A program made the position numbers and the translations under genes. Below, in pieces: positions 23,686-36,489 of a DNA stretch of 64,000 nucleotides; position 1 is the first letter of the stretch; each line of letters opens with the position of its first letter. Source of the DNA: Lateolabrax maculatus (taxonomy: Eukaryota; Chordata; Actinopteri; Acropomatiformes; Lateolabracidae). Under the pieces are notes generated by a model. The model did not search any database. It was given only the letters and a program-made list of their open reading frames with translations, and had not been told where the DNA came from. The stretch lies in the NCBI GenBank assembly GCA_031216445.1, contig CM062206.1, positions 11,696,001 to 11,760,000 of the forward strand, read 5' to 3'.

Positions 23686-26600
23686 CTATGAGTTGTCTCC
23701 AAAGTGCAAATGGTGCTTCTCTGGGCTCAGATTTGTGGGGGTTATCTGCAGGGGACCCAGCTGCTCTGAAGTACCTGTCAAGGAATTTATTCTTGGAGTC
23801 AGTACCAAGTGGCTGATGCCAGCAACTTGAATAACGATGAAATTCATGTACCTGCAGCAGCATCTCTTTCGTCCTCTTGCTGGTTGTTCACATTTTTTTC
23901 CCTATCTGACAGCAGTCCATCTGTTCTGAGCTGTAAACAACAAGAAAAACAAGCACACAGAGCTTGTTGAGTCTGAGCTGTAACAACTGAGAGGAATCCG
24001 GTAATAATTCACACTGACTTAAACACCTTATGAAGTGTGCAGCCCTGCAGCTAAAGACAGTTAAATGCTGTCTGCAGTAATGGGCCTCTCCTCACCTGAT
24101 CTGGTTCCCATTCCACTTTCAAGAGCTGCCTCATGTAGCTGAGGACGAAAAGGAGACTGAGGAAGATGAAGTTACTGGAGACGCCCACCAGGGCTGATAG
24201 GAGAGGGAAGTTGAACAAAAAGTATCTGACAAAGGGAAATAAAACTGTAATTACAGCATCCATTAATTAAGATGTGATAAGGTGTTAAAAAGGGCTATCA
24301 CTTCATCCCACTTTCTCTCACTTTGACTCCTATTTCTGTGCCAGTAGGTGATCATCCACACAGAAAACTACTCCAGTGTGGACTGTTAGTGTAGGTGGAG
24401 ACATAAAAGTGAGTTTTTCCAAACCAAGCATGTCTTGTGGTTACAATCATTGAATTCTGGTTGGCTACTGTTGGTGGCAAAATGGATGTGTCTTCCTCCC
24501 CCTCTAATGGATTTTCTGATGATTGTTGAGTGTCAGTGTGAAGTTAATAAAGCCCTTACCTTTTCAAAAAGGAAAAACTATCCACAAAAATTAGACAAAC
24601 TATCTATTGCAGCCTCATTTTGTACTTTAAAATCAGATGTACTGTATGTTATTGTCAGATGTATTATACAACATGGTCTATAATATGTTCATGTTGCCGG
24701 TATGTGCATCTGCCAGTAACTCCTACCTTATACCAGTGAAATGAGCATGAATGTAGAGCTGAGATGAGTAGATCTGCACCTTGTTGGACAGGATCTCAAT
24801 GACAGCTGTGACAGAGGGGCAATACTGTACATGGAGGAAAGCCCATTAGGTACACTTCAACAAAATACTTGTTTTCTTTTCAAACACACTGTAAAACATT
24901 CACAAAACAGTGCACGACTCACAGGGTCGTCTGTGTAGTCTGAGAAGAGCTCCACCTCCAGCACTTGTTTCTGTTCAGCGGCTCCACTCAGAAAGGCTGG
25001 GAGGAACAACAGCGTTCCCAGTTGCCTCAGCATGTCTGAGCGGTATCGCAGTATGCTCTGACCACAGCAGGACAACACAGTCAACATGACATACACACCG
25101 TAACTGGAAATTAATATTTTCAGTCCCTTTAGGAACAATTAATTTGCTCTTTCATTACAAATGTATGATGCCATATTCCCAGAAGACGTTGTCAATGATG
25201 ATGAATATTTAGGAAAAGATGATAGATGTTGTCATGAATGCAAATGTTTTACCTATAACTAATTGATTGGGTTGTCAGGCAGTTTAATCACCACTAATAC
25301 AAGCTGATCTCAGTGGACTATTTTTAATGAGTTTATTTCTTCAGTGACCTACACTGACAAACCAAAAATAATACAAACCCCTGTCCAATGTTATGAAGTG
25401 CAATACAATAATTGGAATACTACAATTGGCAAAGTTCAGTTTTTGTTTAAACTAAAACTTAATTTTTTTCTGTTCTAGGGTCAGTTTTGAGACTGTACTT
25501 TGTGGCCATGGATTTGACTGACTATAACGTGAGGCTGAATATTGTATATAGAGGTGCAAGATTATTCAAAACATCTTATAATTTAATGCAGTCCAAAATA
25601 CAGCCTTAAAAAGTGCAATATCAACACCTCTCAAATATAGTGTCACGCTTCAAAATAAGTATTTATAAGGCAACTGTTTGCACATGATATCATTACAGTG
25701 CACATATTCCTGACCACTCAGTGTTTAATAAAGTAATTTAAGTCAATGATGGCATCCTTCACACATCTAAATTCTGTACTCCCACCATGTATTGTATGTA
25801 TTTACTGTATATCAGTTCGTATATTTGTCCTGTCATCTTGATCACCTGAGCACTGAGATCACCTTCTGTTACAGTGGAGCTCTGCAGCAAGCATAAGCAG
25901 CCCTAATCTTCTCTGACCAGGCTTTGTGATTAAAAGGTTATTGTGCGTCAGCGCTGTACTCACAAAGCGAGAGCTGGAGGCGGACAGTAGTTGTCTTGCC
26001 TGAGAAACACACAGCAATGCAACAGTGAATCAGTAGAGTTTGCAGGAAGTAGTAATGAAGCACTGTTTGATTGTGAGTACACATGTGGCCACCGAGGAGC
26101 TTAATACATGTTAGTGCAACTTACAGAGCGAGCAGAGGACACAACTTGCTCTCCATCCCGAGAGAAACAGGCTGTCTTGATCATGAACATCCCCAGCTCC
26201 TGATTGACCGGAGAATCAGGCATCTCCAGCTGCAGTGAGATCCGATACACCTGGCCGAATGTCAGCACCTGATGTACATGTAAATTTTAAAAAGAGCACA
26301 GAATTCTCTTTTGAATAGATTCATGTTTTATACACAGACAGAGATGGATACACACATACATAGATAAATGCATACACACACGGTCATACATACATGATTC
26401 TTGTTCCTCATCAGCGAGATGTTGGCCACTGGATAAGAGCACAAAAAAGAGGCAGGAGATTCACAGTCTGTCCTGCAGACAAAAACATGAATGACTGGGT
26501 GAGAGTAAAAGCAAGAAAGAGTGAATCACACACACACTGTGTTTTCCTGATGCAGCTGGACAGGACTTCATATACACACCTGTAATAATAGTGCACAGGT

Positions 26601-26830
26601 GTAGAAAAAGCTGCCTTGGGCATGTAAGAATAGTAGAAGCTCCCGTATAAAAAGGAAGAGATCCAGAGGAGCAGGAAGACAAGAGACAGCACAACAAGTC
26701 CCTGAACAACTCTCTGACGGGCGCGTGACATTGCCTGGGCAACAGCATCCTGGAACCTCAGCAGCGCCTGGACAAGGAGGACTGACGGATCTCCATCAGC
26801 TCCTGGACGCAAATGACTTTCTTGATCCAT
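23686..26830 (-). CDS. bscl2: Seipin (BSCL2), ER lipid-droplet assembly protein
   Basis: Seipin oligomers at ER-lipid droplet contacts control droplet formation. Exons: 26580-26830, 26394-26472, 26125-26268, 24923-25057, 24727-24824, 24096-24225, 23852-23930, 23686-23774; 334 residues. Visible: a short N-terminal cytosolic stretch, TM1 (VVQGLVVLSLVFLLLWISS) followed by FLYGSFYYSYMP, the lumenal domain with the conserved N-glycosylation site in VANISL, YRSDMLRQLGTLLFLPAF, AEQKQVLEVELFSDY and IYIHAHF-type HAHFTGIRYFLFNF, and TM2 (VGVSSNFIFLSLLFVLSYM). Exons 1-6 are secure. The C-terminal tail is poorly conserved; the last exon was chosen because phase and an AG site fit (ending LHFGDNS), so it is tentative. 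A possible 36-nt alternative exon lies at 25964-25999. Confidence 0.93.
25964..25999 (-). other. Candidate seipin microexon, 12 codons
   Basis: Between bscl2 exons 3 and 4: CTCAG acceptor, 36 nt in phase 0 with no stop (ARQLLSASSSRF), then TTT|GTGAGT donor. Both flanking exon junctions are phase 0. Without it the protein aligns with human seipin gap-free here, so it would be an alternative insertion in the lumenal domain. Confidence 0.4.
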
Positions 26831-27673
26831 AAAATCTAAACAAACAAACAAAGTAAATGGGACTTTTTGAAAAACTGATTAGGACAGAGTCTACCAGGAA
26901 CAGCTGCAAAACCATAGATTAAAAAACATTTTAAAAAACTATTTAAGTTAAAAGGAACCACATAACAGGCTTGATTTAAAATGTAAGTACAATGGAATAA
27001 ATAAAATGATCATACAGACTCAGTTAGTTCCACAGTTTTTGTGTTTAAAATGCCTTAAATGATAGATAGATCGAGCATTGTCTGTTTAATGCCATATAAA
27101 ACAGTGTGGTTGATGATATTATGATCTCATGAAGCCTAAGACACAATCACCACTTCAATATTACCAAGAGCTGCGAAACCACTGAGTCCAATCACAGTCA
27201 CAAGCAGAGAGGCCTTACATATCAGATGACTCCAAACTGTGTCAACAGCCAAATACTACTCCGACTGTAACATGTATTGAAAAGCAACGAAGCAAATAAG
27301 AAATGGGTATCAGTGTGTTTTGACACAATATGTATTGTGTTGTGTAATAATAATATTTAGCAATATTTATCACTAATCCCCTGTGGGCATCAAATGTCTG
27401 TAAACCGAAGCTGTTTATCTTCTAGTTTCATGTAAATAAAGTTTTGATGATATTTAATGATGTATAAATGAGGAAGGGAGTTGTTTAACACATACATTTA
27501 CACTGGCATGTAGATCACGAGTGCTGGCATGGATTATAGTGTGGGGATACTAAAGCATTTTTAAATCAATATCCAAATCAAAATTTAAAAAATATAGTCT
27601 AATTAAAATGTCTTTGTGATATCCAACTGCAACATGCCTGCAGCTGTACTCTGTCTTGCTATAAAAAACTCAC

Positions 27674-27780
27674 CTCTAGTTTCCTTTGGCAAACGGTGAG
27701 CTGTTAGGAAATCACTTCTCCTCCCTTCCCTGAAGTCTCTTGGTCCACAACTTGACAGTGTCTTGATGAAATGTTGTCAA
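27674..27780 (-). other. Candidate noncoding first exon of bscl2
   Basis: The first coding exon has a good acceptor (TTTAG|ATTTTATGG), so an upstream noncoding exon is needed. AGAG|GTGAGT at 27674 is a suitable donor about 840 bases upstream. The 5' end is unknown. Confidence 0.4.
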
Positions 27781-28139
27781 CAGAATAACTTATCCTTAGC
27801 TCCTAAAAGCTGCCATTGGACAGGGTTTAGTCCATCCCACATGAAGAGAGATGCTGCTGCCAACTGGGACAGAGTTCTTAGTGTTTGAATATGACACTGA
27901 CAACAGGGCTTAATCCATATTTTTATACATACTGGCTGTTTAAACTCATTGTTGTATATGTTTGAATGCTGAATTGTTGTTATTATTTTCTTGTGTTTGT
28001 GTGTTTTTTTTTCTCCATTGCTCCATGTGCTACAAAGCTCATTTATCACTCCTGATTCTGTGATAATGAATGCCACAATTGTAGATGTATTTGTGCAAAT
28101 ACATCATACATTTGTGAATAAATCTTACTTGGCCTTACA

Positions 28140-29545
28140 ATGTTATGCTAGCTATGCTAAGTAAAAATTGAGTATTTATAATAATAATTAATACATTTTA
28201 TTTGATGGTCCCCTTAAAATCTGTGGTAAAACAAAATAAACTAGAAAAGGCAATTTCTGAAGAAATTGCGGTGTGAATGTTGACTGCTGAAAGGCTGATG
28301 CTAAACTGGATTACTGAAGTTGAGCACAAAAAGTGGAATAATATCAACAATGTATGAAAGATGTGGAATAGTTAAATGTTTGTTGAAAGGCTGGTGCTTA
28401 ACTGGATTGCTGGCTTGAACTAGCTTGAAGCAGCTGGAGGGAGTATGAATTAGCAAGAAAAGTGGGAAACGGTCTAAATATTATGAATGGGAGTCAAAAG
28501 TTGAATAAAACTGAGAATGTATGAAATGTGTACAACATTTTCTAGTTTCATTAGAATTTACACCTGAAAGTATGAATGAGCAGATTAGACTTGAAAAATG
28601 CTTGAAAAAGTCTAAAAATGTAAAAATCCTGTGTGTGTGTGTGTGTGTGTGTGTCGCAGGCTGCAGTCAGTGGTTGCCATGGTGATGACTACACCCTCTG
28701 TCCCTCCTCAACTTTCTGGTCTCAGTTAACATTGCAGTATATGCAGCTCTTGGCTGGTACACCTGTCACTTGAGGAGTTGTAGAGCCAAAAGTTTAGGTC
28801 CGATTGCTACCGTAGCCACACTTCTGCGACTGTAACAAATTTTCCTACGTTCTGATGTAAAATCACGCATGAGGAGTGAAAATTGTGGTACTGGGAGCAA
28901 TTTGAGTAGAAGTTTTAGAGTAGAAGTCCCCCACTCTAGCTTTGAACATTTCACCACACACACACTCATGTAAAAATGTCAGAAGGGCTGAAATTTCCAT
29001 GATTTTTGAAATGAGGTTGTGTAAAAAGTATGAATGATCTGGAAGAGTTGAATTTATGCCAGAAAGTCCAAAGTTTTGTGAACGTTTTAATGTTGGAATG
29101 ACGTCTCTACGTAAAAGTATGAAGGATTTGGAAGACTTTGAAGATGTATGATGAATGTTTTGCTCATTGACTTTCATTACAACTAAGTTTTAAATAAAGT
29201 TGAATATTTTGAAAAAAGTATTAATGGGATTCGAATGTTGAATAATACCTTGAATGTACAAAAGATGTGGAACTTTTACAAGTTTGAATGGAGTTTGGAG
29301 TTGAAATTATGAATGGAAAATCCTGGAAAACGTTGAATATTTCGGAGAGTATGAATGTTATGAAAAAGTTGAATACAAACAAAAATTTCCTAATTGAGCT
29401 GAACGTTTTGATGTTTGAATGAAGTTTCTACGTTGAAAAATGTGGAAGGAGAAGACATGCAAAAAAAGCGGTCTGAAGAATAATAATAATATTTTTTAGA
29501 GTGCATGTAGAATAACATATGTTGTTAATGCCTTCAGCATTCACA
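28140..29545. repeat. Degenerate TTGAATG-rich repeat region
   Basis: Many loosely related copies of motifs such as AAAGTTGAAT, GTATGAATG and TGGAAGA in intergenic DNA. It includes a GT microsatellite at about 28628-28654. Probably an old non-autonomous element or decayed satellite; family not identified. Its right end resembles DNA beyond the large minisatellite. Confidence 0.5.
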
Positions 29546-29547
29546 CC

Positions 29548-32500
29548 TACAACAAAAAAAACGACAAAAACGACAAAAACAAACGACAAAACTACACTAT
29601 GAACAACAAAAAACGATGGAAAAACAACATAAAACGGCACTATAAACAAAAACGACCAAAAAAAAAACAAAAACGACAAAAAACAACAAATAAAGAACAA
29701 AAAAAGCCAAAAAACGACACTATAAACAATGAAAACGACAAAAAACACTATAACCAACAAAAATGACACTATAAACAACAAAAACGAAAAAAAAGGCAAA
29801 AACAACAAAAAATGAAACTATAAACAACAAAAAATGACGATACAACAATAAAAATAAACAAAACGACAAATAACAAAAAACGACACTATAAACAACAAAA
29901 AATGACACTATAAACAACAAAAAAAGACAAAAAACGACACTATAAACAAGAAAAACGACATTATAAACAACAAAAAACGACAAAAAACAACAAAAACACG
30001 ACAAAAAATGACACTATAAACAACAATAAACGACAAAAAACAACAAAAAACAACACTAAAACGATAAAAACCATGCTATAAACGACAAAAAAACAACAAA
30101 AATGACAGTATAAGTAACAAAAACAACAACAAAAACGACACTATAAACAAAAAAAACGACAAAAAACAACAAAAATAAACACTATAAACGATAAAAACCA
30201 TGCTATAAACGACAAAAAAACAACAAAAATGACAGTATAAGTAACAAAAACAACAACAAAAACAACAAAAACGACACTATAAACAAAAAAAACGACAAAA
30301 AACAACAAAAATAAACAAAAACAACAACAACGACACTATAAACAACAAAAACGACACTATAAAGAACAAAAAACGACAAAAACGACACTATAAAGGACAA
30401 AAAACGACACTATAAACAACAAAAAACGACAAAAACGACACTATAAAGGACAAAAAACGACACTATAAAGAACAAAAAACAACAAAAACGACACTATAAA
30501 CAACAAAAAAGGACAAAAAACAACAAAAACGACACTATAAAGGGCAAAAAACAACAAAAAACAACAAAAACGACACTATAAAGGGCAAAAAAACAACAAA
30601 AAACAACAAAAACGACACTATAAACAACAAAAAACAAAAAAAATGACAAAAAAATGACAAAAACCAACAAAAAACCACAAAAACGACACTATAAACAACA
30701 AAAAACAACAAAAAACTACGCTATAAACTACAAAAAACAAAAACGACACTATAAACTACAAAAAACAACAAAAACGACACTATAAACAACAAAAAACAAC
30801 AAAAAACAACAAAAACGACACTATAAACAACAAAAAACGACAAAAAACGACAAAAAACAACAAAAACGACACTATAAACAAAAAAACGACAAAAAAATGA
30901 CAAAAACCAACAAAAAACCACAAAAACGACACTATGAACAACAAAAAACGACACTATAAACTACAAAAAACAACAAAAACGACACTATAAAGGACAAAAA
31001 ACAACAAAAAACGACACTATAAACAACAAAAAACGACAAAAAACAACAAAAACGACACTATAAACAACAAAAAACGACAAAAAACAAAAATGACACTATA
31101 AAGGGCAAAAAAACAACAAAAACGACACTATAAACAACAAAAAACGACACTATAAACAACAAAAAACAACAAAAACAACAAAAATAAACAACAACAACGA
31201 CACTATAAACAACAAAAAAAAAACAAAAAACGACACTATAAAGGACAAAAAACGACACTATAAATAACAAAAAACGACACTATAAATAACAAAAAACGAC
31301 AAAAAACAACAAAAACGACACTATAAAGGACAAAAAAAACAACAAAAAACAACAACAAAAAACAACAACAAAAACAACAAAAACGAAAAAAAAACAACAG
31401 AAACGACAAAAAACAACAGAAACGACAAAAAACAATAAAAACAACAAAAAACAACAAAAACAACACTATAAAGGACAAAAAACGACAAAAAACAACAAAA
31501 ACAACAAAAAACAACAAAAAACGACACTAAACAACAAAAAATGACAAAAAACGACAAAAACGACACTATAGAGGGCAAAAAACGACAAAAAACGACAAAA
31601 AAATGACAAAAACCAACAAAAAACCACAAAAACGACACTATAAACAACAAAAAACAACAAAAAACGACGCTATAAAGGACAAAAAACCACAAAAACGACA
31701 CTATAAACTACAAAAAACAACAAAAACGACACTATAAAGGACAAAAAACCACAAAAATGACACTATAAACAACAAGAAATGACAAAAAACAACAAAAACG
31801 ACACTATAAACAACAAAAAATGACAAAAAACAACAAAAAACGATACTATAAAGGGCAAAAAAACAACAAAAAACAACAAAAACGACACTATAAACAACAA
31901 AAAACGACAAAAAACAACAACAACGACACTATAAACAACAAAAAACAACAAAAACGACACTATAAATGACAAAAAACAACAAAAACGACAAAAAAACAAC
32001 AAAAACAACAAGAACGACACTATAAACAACAAAAAACGACAAAAAACAACAAAAAACGACAAAAACAACACTATAAAGGACAAAAAACGACAAAAAACAA
32101 CAAAAAACGACAAAAACAACACTATAAAGGACAAAAAAACGACAAAAAACAACAAAAAAACAACAAAAACGACACTATAAAGGACAAAAAAACGACAAAA
32201 AACAACAAAAAAACAACAAAAACGACACTATAAAGGACAAAAGACAACAAAAAACGACACTATAAACAACAAAAACGACACTATAAACAACAAAAAACGA
32301 CAAAAAACAAGAAAAACACGACAAAAAAAGACACTATAAACAACAAAAAACGACACTATAAACAAGAAAAACAACAAAAAAACAACAAAAAACGACACTA
32401 TAAACAAGAAAAACGACACTATAAACAACAAAAACGACACTATAAACAAGAAAAACGACAAAAAACGACACTAAAAACAACAATAAACGACAAAAAACAA

Positions 32501-32986
32501 CAAAAATGACAAAAACACGACAAAAAACGACACTATAAACAACAATAAACAACAAAAAACGACACTATAAACAAGAAAAACGACACTATAAACAAGAAAA
32601 ACGACAAAAAATGACACTAAAAACAACAAAAAACGACAAAAAACAACAAAAATGACAAAAAACGACACTATAAACAAGAAAAACGACACTATACACAAGA
32701 AAAACGACAAAAAACGATACTAAAAACAACAAAAAACGACAAAAAACAACAAAAATGACAAAAAACAAAAACATGACAAAAAACGACACTATAAACAACA
32801 ATAAACGACAAAAAACAACAAAAAACGACAAAAAACGACACTATAAACAAGAAAAACGACACTATAAACAAGAAAAACAACAAAAAACAACAAAAACATG
32901 ACAAAAAACGACACTACAAACAACAAAAATGACAAAAAACAACAAAAAACGACACTATAAGCAAGAAAAACGACACTATAAACAAC
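29548..32986 (+). repeat. 3.4 kb A-rich minisatellite (ACAAAAAACGAC / ACTATAAACAAC units)
   Basis: Dense tandem array of two interleaved words, CAAAAAACGACA and CTATAAACAACA, in variable order and with slippage of A-runs; later units carry ACAAGAAAAACGAC. There are well over 100 unit copies. The minus strand stays open for long stretches and gives hydrophobic Val/Phe peptides purely because of the repeat. Copies of the same unique flank lie at both ends. Confidence 0.95.
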
Positions 32987-33273
32987 ATTCCGCCCATTCA
33001 TTTGAATGGAGCAAAATTCCTGGAAAACGTTGAATATTTCTGAAAGTATGTAGAATAACATATGTTGTGCCTTCAGCATTCACACCAACAACAAAGCATT
33101 AGTAATAGAACATCAGTAACATCAGAAACAACACCAATAAACAAAGAACCAGTAGTAAGACATCAGTACATTTAACATCAGAGCACAGCTGAGCATTGAG
33201 TTGAGATAGAAAAAATATAAAAAATGCAGTTGATGTCGTTAAAGTGAGAAAGCCAGTTTAAAAAGATGGGTTT

Positions 33274-33560
33274 TTAGAGCAGTTTTGAATCCTGTAGTGG
33301 AGTGCAGTATACAGATGTGAAGGGGGAAGGGAGTTCCAGACTTGGGGTGCAGCACAGGAGAAGGCCCTGGCACCCACTGTGTTGAAGTTGACGGCTGGTA
33401 GTGCCAGTAGACCTGCAGATGAAGACCGCAGGGAGGGGGTGTAGGTTGGGGGCTAGATTGTGAAGAGCTTTAAATGTTAATAATACAACTTTAAAGTGAT
33501 TCCTTTGCGACATAAGGGGCCAGTGTAGTTGAATCAACAGGGAAGTGACATGTTCAGTAG
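33274..33560 (-). mobile_element. LINE (L2-like) reverse-transcriptase C-terminal remnant
   Basis: The minus strand reads HFKVVLLTFKALHNLAPN, the motif near the end of L2-type LINE ORF2. A frameshifted stretch corresponding to the PLWNSLP-type end follows. It has no start, catalytic core or endonuclease: a dead 5'-truncated copy. Confidence 0.75.
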
Positions 33561-33989
33561 ACCTTGCGCCTGTTATGATGAGTCACGATACTGCACTACA
33601 TTCAGTACTACATTGAGTCTTTTTCAGAGAATTGCGAAGAGACAAACTCTCCTATTACCTGATGGTATTTTAAAATTCATGTAGCTACTATACAATACCC
33701 TACAAAACTATTTTGGAAAACATTGAAGTTTCTTTAATAACAGAGGAAAATTTTTGTGACCTTGACCCAAATCAGTGAATTAGAGAAGGGAATGGATGGA
33801 TGGAAGTGCAGATCCTAATGTTTTGTGACCAATTATTTATTATAATTTGAAAGATGTATATACAAATTAAGAAATAAATGAGACATGTAAACGAAATGTA
33901 GCGGCTCTAAGTACAGGACGGATAAAACAAAGAATAAAAAGAAGTTCTAAGAAAGGCAGGTAAAGTCAATTGAGGAAAGAAATCTCTCA

Positions 33990-34180
33990 CCAAGAAGGGG
34001 CGGCCATTTTATCTGTGGGGGCGCCATTTTCTGGCACGACAGAAAAAACCCGCCAAAATATCTTTCAGCGTAGAAGAAGACACGTTCGTCCAATCAGACG
34101 CAGCGACTGGCACAGACCGGAAGAAGTCCACTTTTACGTTTCGATTCATCTCACGTAAACGTTTCCAAAAGTGCTGAAAG
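33990..34180 (+). promoter_or_regulatory. rnaseh2c promoter and noncoding first exon
   Basis: Two GCCATTTT (YY1-like) sites near 34012 and 34023, a CCAATCAG box near 34090, and a likely noncoding exon ending CTGAAAG|GTAATG at 34180. The coding start lies in the next exon behind a TTGCAG acceptor. Confidence 0.6.
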
Positions 34181-34604
34181 GTAATGTTGGAGTTGTGTCT
34201 CTCAAATCGTTATTTAAGTTATTTAACAACATGTGCAATAACGTTTAAGAGGAGATGAGAAAACACGCTAATATCACACCGGCTTTGATGGAGGAGGCGT
34301 GTTGTTTTAGGGAAAGTCTGCGCTGGTTGTTGTCAGAGCTCCCAAACTACTTAACAAACAGCTTCAAATACATTGTAGTTATTCATAATTCATTAATTGG
34401 GAAAAAATATACGTATCTGTTGGAGCCAGTGGATACTTGAAACAACATTTATATGTCTGAAAACACAGCTAAGGTCGCTGAGGCTGACCCATAGACTGGG
34501 CTGAACTTACTGTGCTTGTTAAAATCATTTTTTTTAAACACAAAACAAGAGCATCATTTGTTGTTATTCATGTGTTTTGTCCTCTTCTGTCCTCTGGTTG
34601 CAGG

Positions 34605-36248
34605 ATGTCCTGTAACACAAGTGTTACTCGTGTTCAGGTGTCATCTGTGGGCCAGGCAGAGCGAGCCCCGGTCCACCTAATGCCCTGTGAGATTGAACAC
34701 AACGGGCCAGCCCAGGTCTCGCAGTACTTGACTGCTACCACGAAGGACTGCAAACAAGGTATACTCAGGATATGCACTTTAAAGCCTCTCAGTTTGCAGT
34801 TCGTAGCAAACAGAGGTGGTGATAAAACCCATAAAAAAATCGATCACCAAAAGTGGGGAATTTCTTCATCTCTCAACTGAAAAGTGATTTGGTTCTCAAA
34901 AGCTGTTCATACACCAGTGACCATGTTTTAATTGGACAACATAATCATGCCAAATGAATAGTCTACAGCTTTTGGAAAATGATTTACGGTGATTTAATTT
35001 TAATGATGAATGATTTTATCATCTATCTAGCAATTCAAGACTTCAAGTAGTCACATAAAATGGATTTAAAAAGGTGTAACTCACATTTTAATTGTCTCTA
35101 ACAACAATCCTGTGTGTATTTTACCCATCACAGAGAAGGCAGTGTCATTCAGAGGACGTGGATTGAAAGGGCAGGAGCTCAGCTGTCCGCAGGGCTACAC
35201 TGGTTTGGTGCTGAAGGAGATCAACAAGCCAGGATCTGACCAAGAGGTAAACATTACTGATGTCATCTTTCACGTCACAACTATTTACGCTGACCAGCAG
35301 ACTGGGTCAGTCAAACACAAGACAAAGCACTGACTGCATGGGGCATAAAATCAAACATGCAGTTGTGTGTGGGTGAGGATTTTGTTGCTATGTCTACCTG
35401 ATGCTAAATTATGTGTGTGTGTGTGTGTGTGTGTATGTGTGTTCAGGACAGGACGGTGAGGGTATCCTCTGTGTTTGACAAGCTGACCTACTGGAACTTG
35501 GAGACGCCTCCAAATTCTGATGATACAGTTGTGATGGCGATGGATTGGCCAGAGTTGGCTGAGGCGGTGAGTCCTTTTTTCTTTTGGCAGCTGATTTTAA
35601 AAAAGGCTGGTTTTATCAAAGGCAAGACTTACCTGTGTCACCCCGTAATTTGAACGTTTTTCAGTTAAATCACTTTGAACAAGATAATAGGCATACTTTT
35701 GTGGTGATCCGCCAATATCACAGAGCCTAAAAAACAAGATTTATAAGCTCAAGATAAGTCTTGAGAAATCCTTGATCTTTAGGTAAGTTCACATAAGTTC
35801 AAGTATTTCAAGTCGCATGATCAGTGGCTTGTCTTATTAAGAACAACTGTTTTTTTTTAATTTTAGGGGATAATCAAAGCCTAGTCCAGCTGACAGATTT
35901 TAATCGAAACATTTGTGTCTGTCACTGAACTGTTATTAAAATTAATTCTACACTGTAGTAAATTTTTGATTCAGCTTGTCCACATGCTAATAATCTGTAT
36001 GACTAATAAACACAATATTGTTCAATTAAAAAGGAATTTCTGGATTGCAAATTTGCTGTTGGAACAGTGTTGTGGCATTGTCCTTTTAATTGTTTCAAAG
36101 TCAAAATTGACAAAAACTGCTACATTGACAACAATATTTCATTAGAATATTATTTGGTTGGATATACACGGACACAGAGGCAGACAGATTTATAGGTGGA
36201 CGCTGACATTTTGTCTTTTCACAGATCCACGGGCCAGTAGAAGACTGA
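34605..36248 (+). CDS. rnaseh2c: Ribonuclease H2 subunit C
   Basis: RNASEH2C is a non-catalytic subunit of the nuclear RNase H2 trimer, which removes ribonucleotides and RNA-DNA hybrids; human mutations cause Aicardi-Goutieres syndrome. Coding exons 34605-34758, 35134-35246, 35447-35566 and 36225-36248 give 136 residues (human 164), phases consistent. Signatures: VHLMPCEIEHNGPAQVSQYL (matching human LHLLPCEVAVDGPAPVGRF), VSFRGRGLKGQE, GYTGLVLKE, FDKLTYWNLETPP and the end WPELAEAIHGPVED. The acidic insert in the middle of human RNASEH2C is shorter here. The start ATG sits one base after the exon acceptor and fits the family length. Confidence 0.95.
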
Positions 36249-36454
36249 AGAGGGAGATAAAACCTCCTCCAGAGAGGTGGCAGGTCGGTGTCACCTCAGC
36301 ATGTTAGGAATGAAATTTACAGTTTGCTGGTTACTGGCTTCAGTCAGTGAAAAGACTTCAGAAATGGTAACCAGTGCAATGAGTTACTGTTGCAGAGCAG
36401 TAAGTAACAGATGTAATGTTTATATTTTTGTATGTTTTTGTCCTTTTGTAGTGA

Positions 36455-36460
36455 AATAAA
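36455..36460 (+). terminator. rnaseh2c polyadenylation signal
   Basis: AATAAA about 207 bases after the rnaseh2c stop codon, followed by A- and T-rich sequence. Confidence 0.7.
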
Positions 36461-36489
36461 GAAAAATTAAAAATAATATTGACTGACAA

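Noticed and set aside
29428..33079. Many overlapping minus-strand open frames with Phe/Val/Ser-rich hydrophobic peptides
   Set aside because: They are translations of the A-rich tandem repeat; every frame is open because the unit lacks stop codons on that strand. No start context, no homology, no splice structure.
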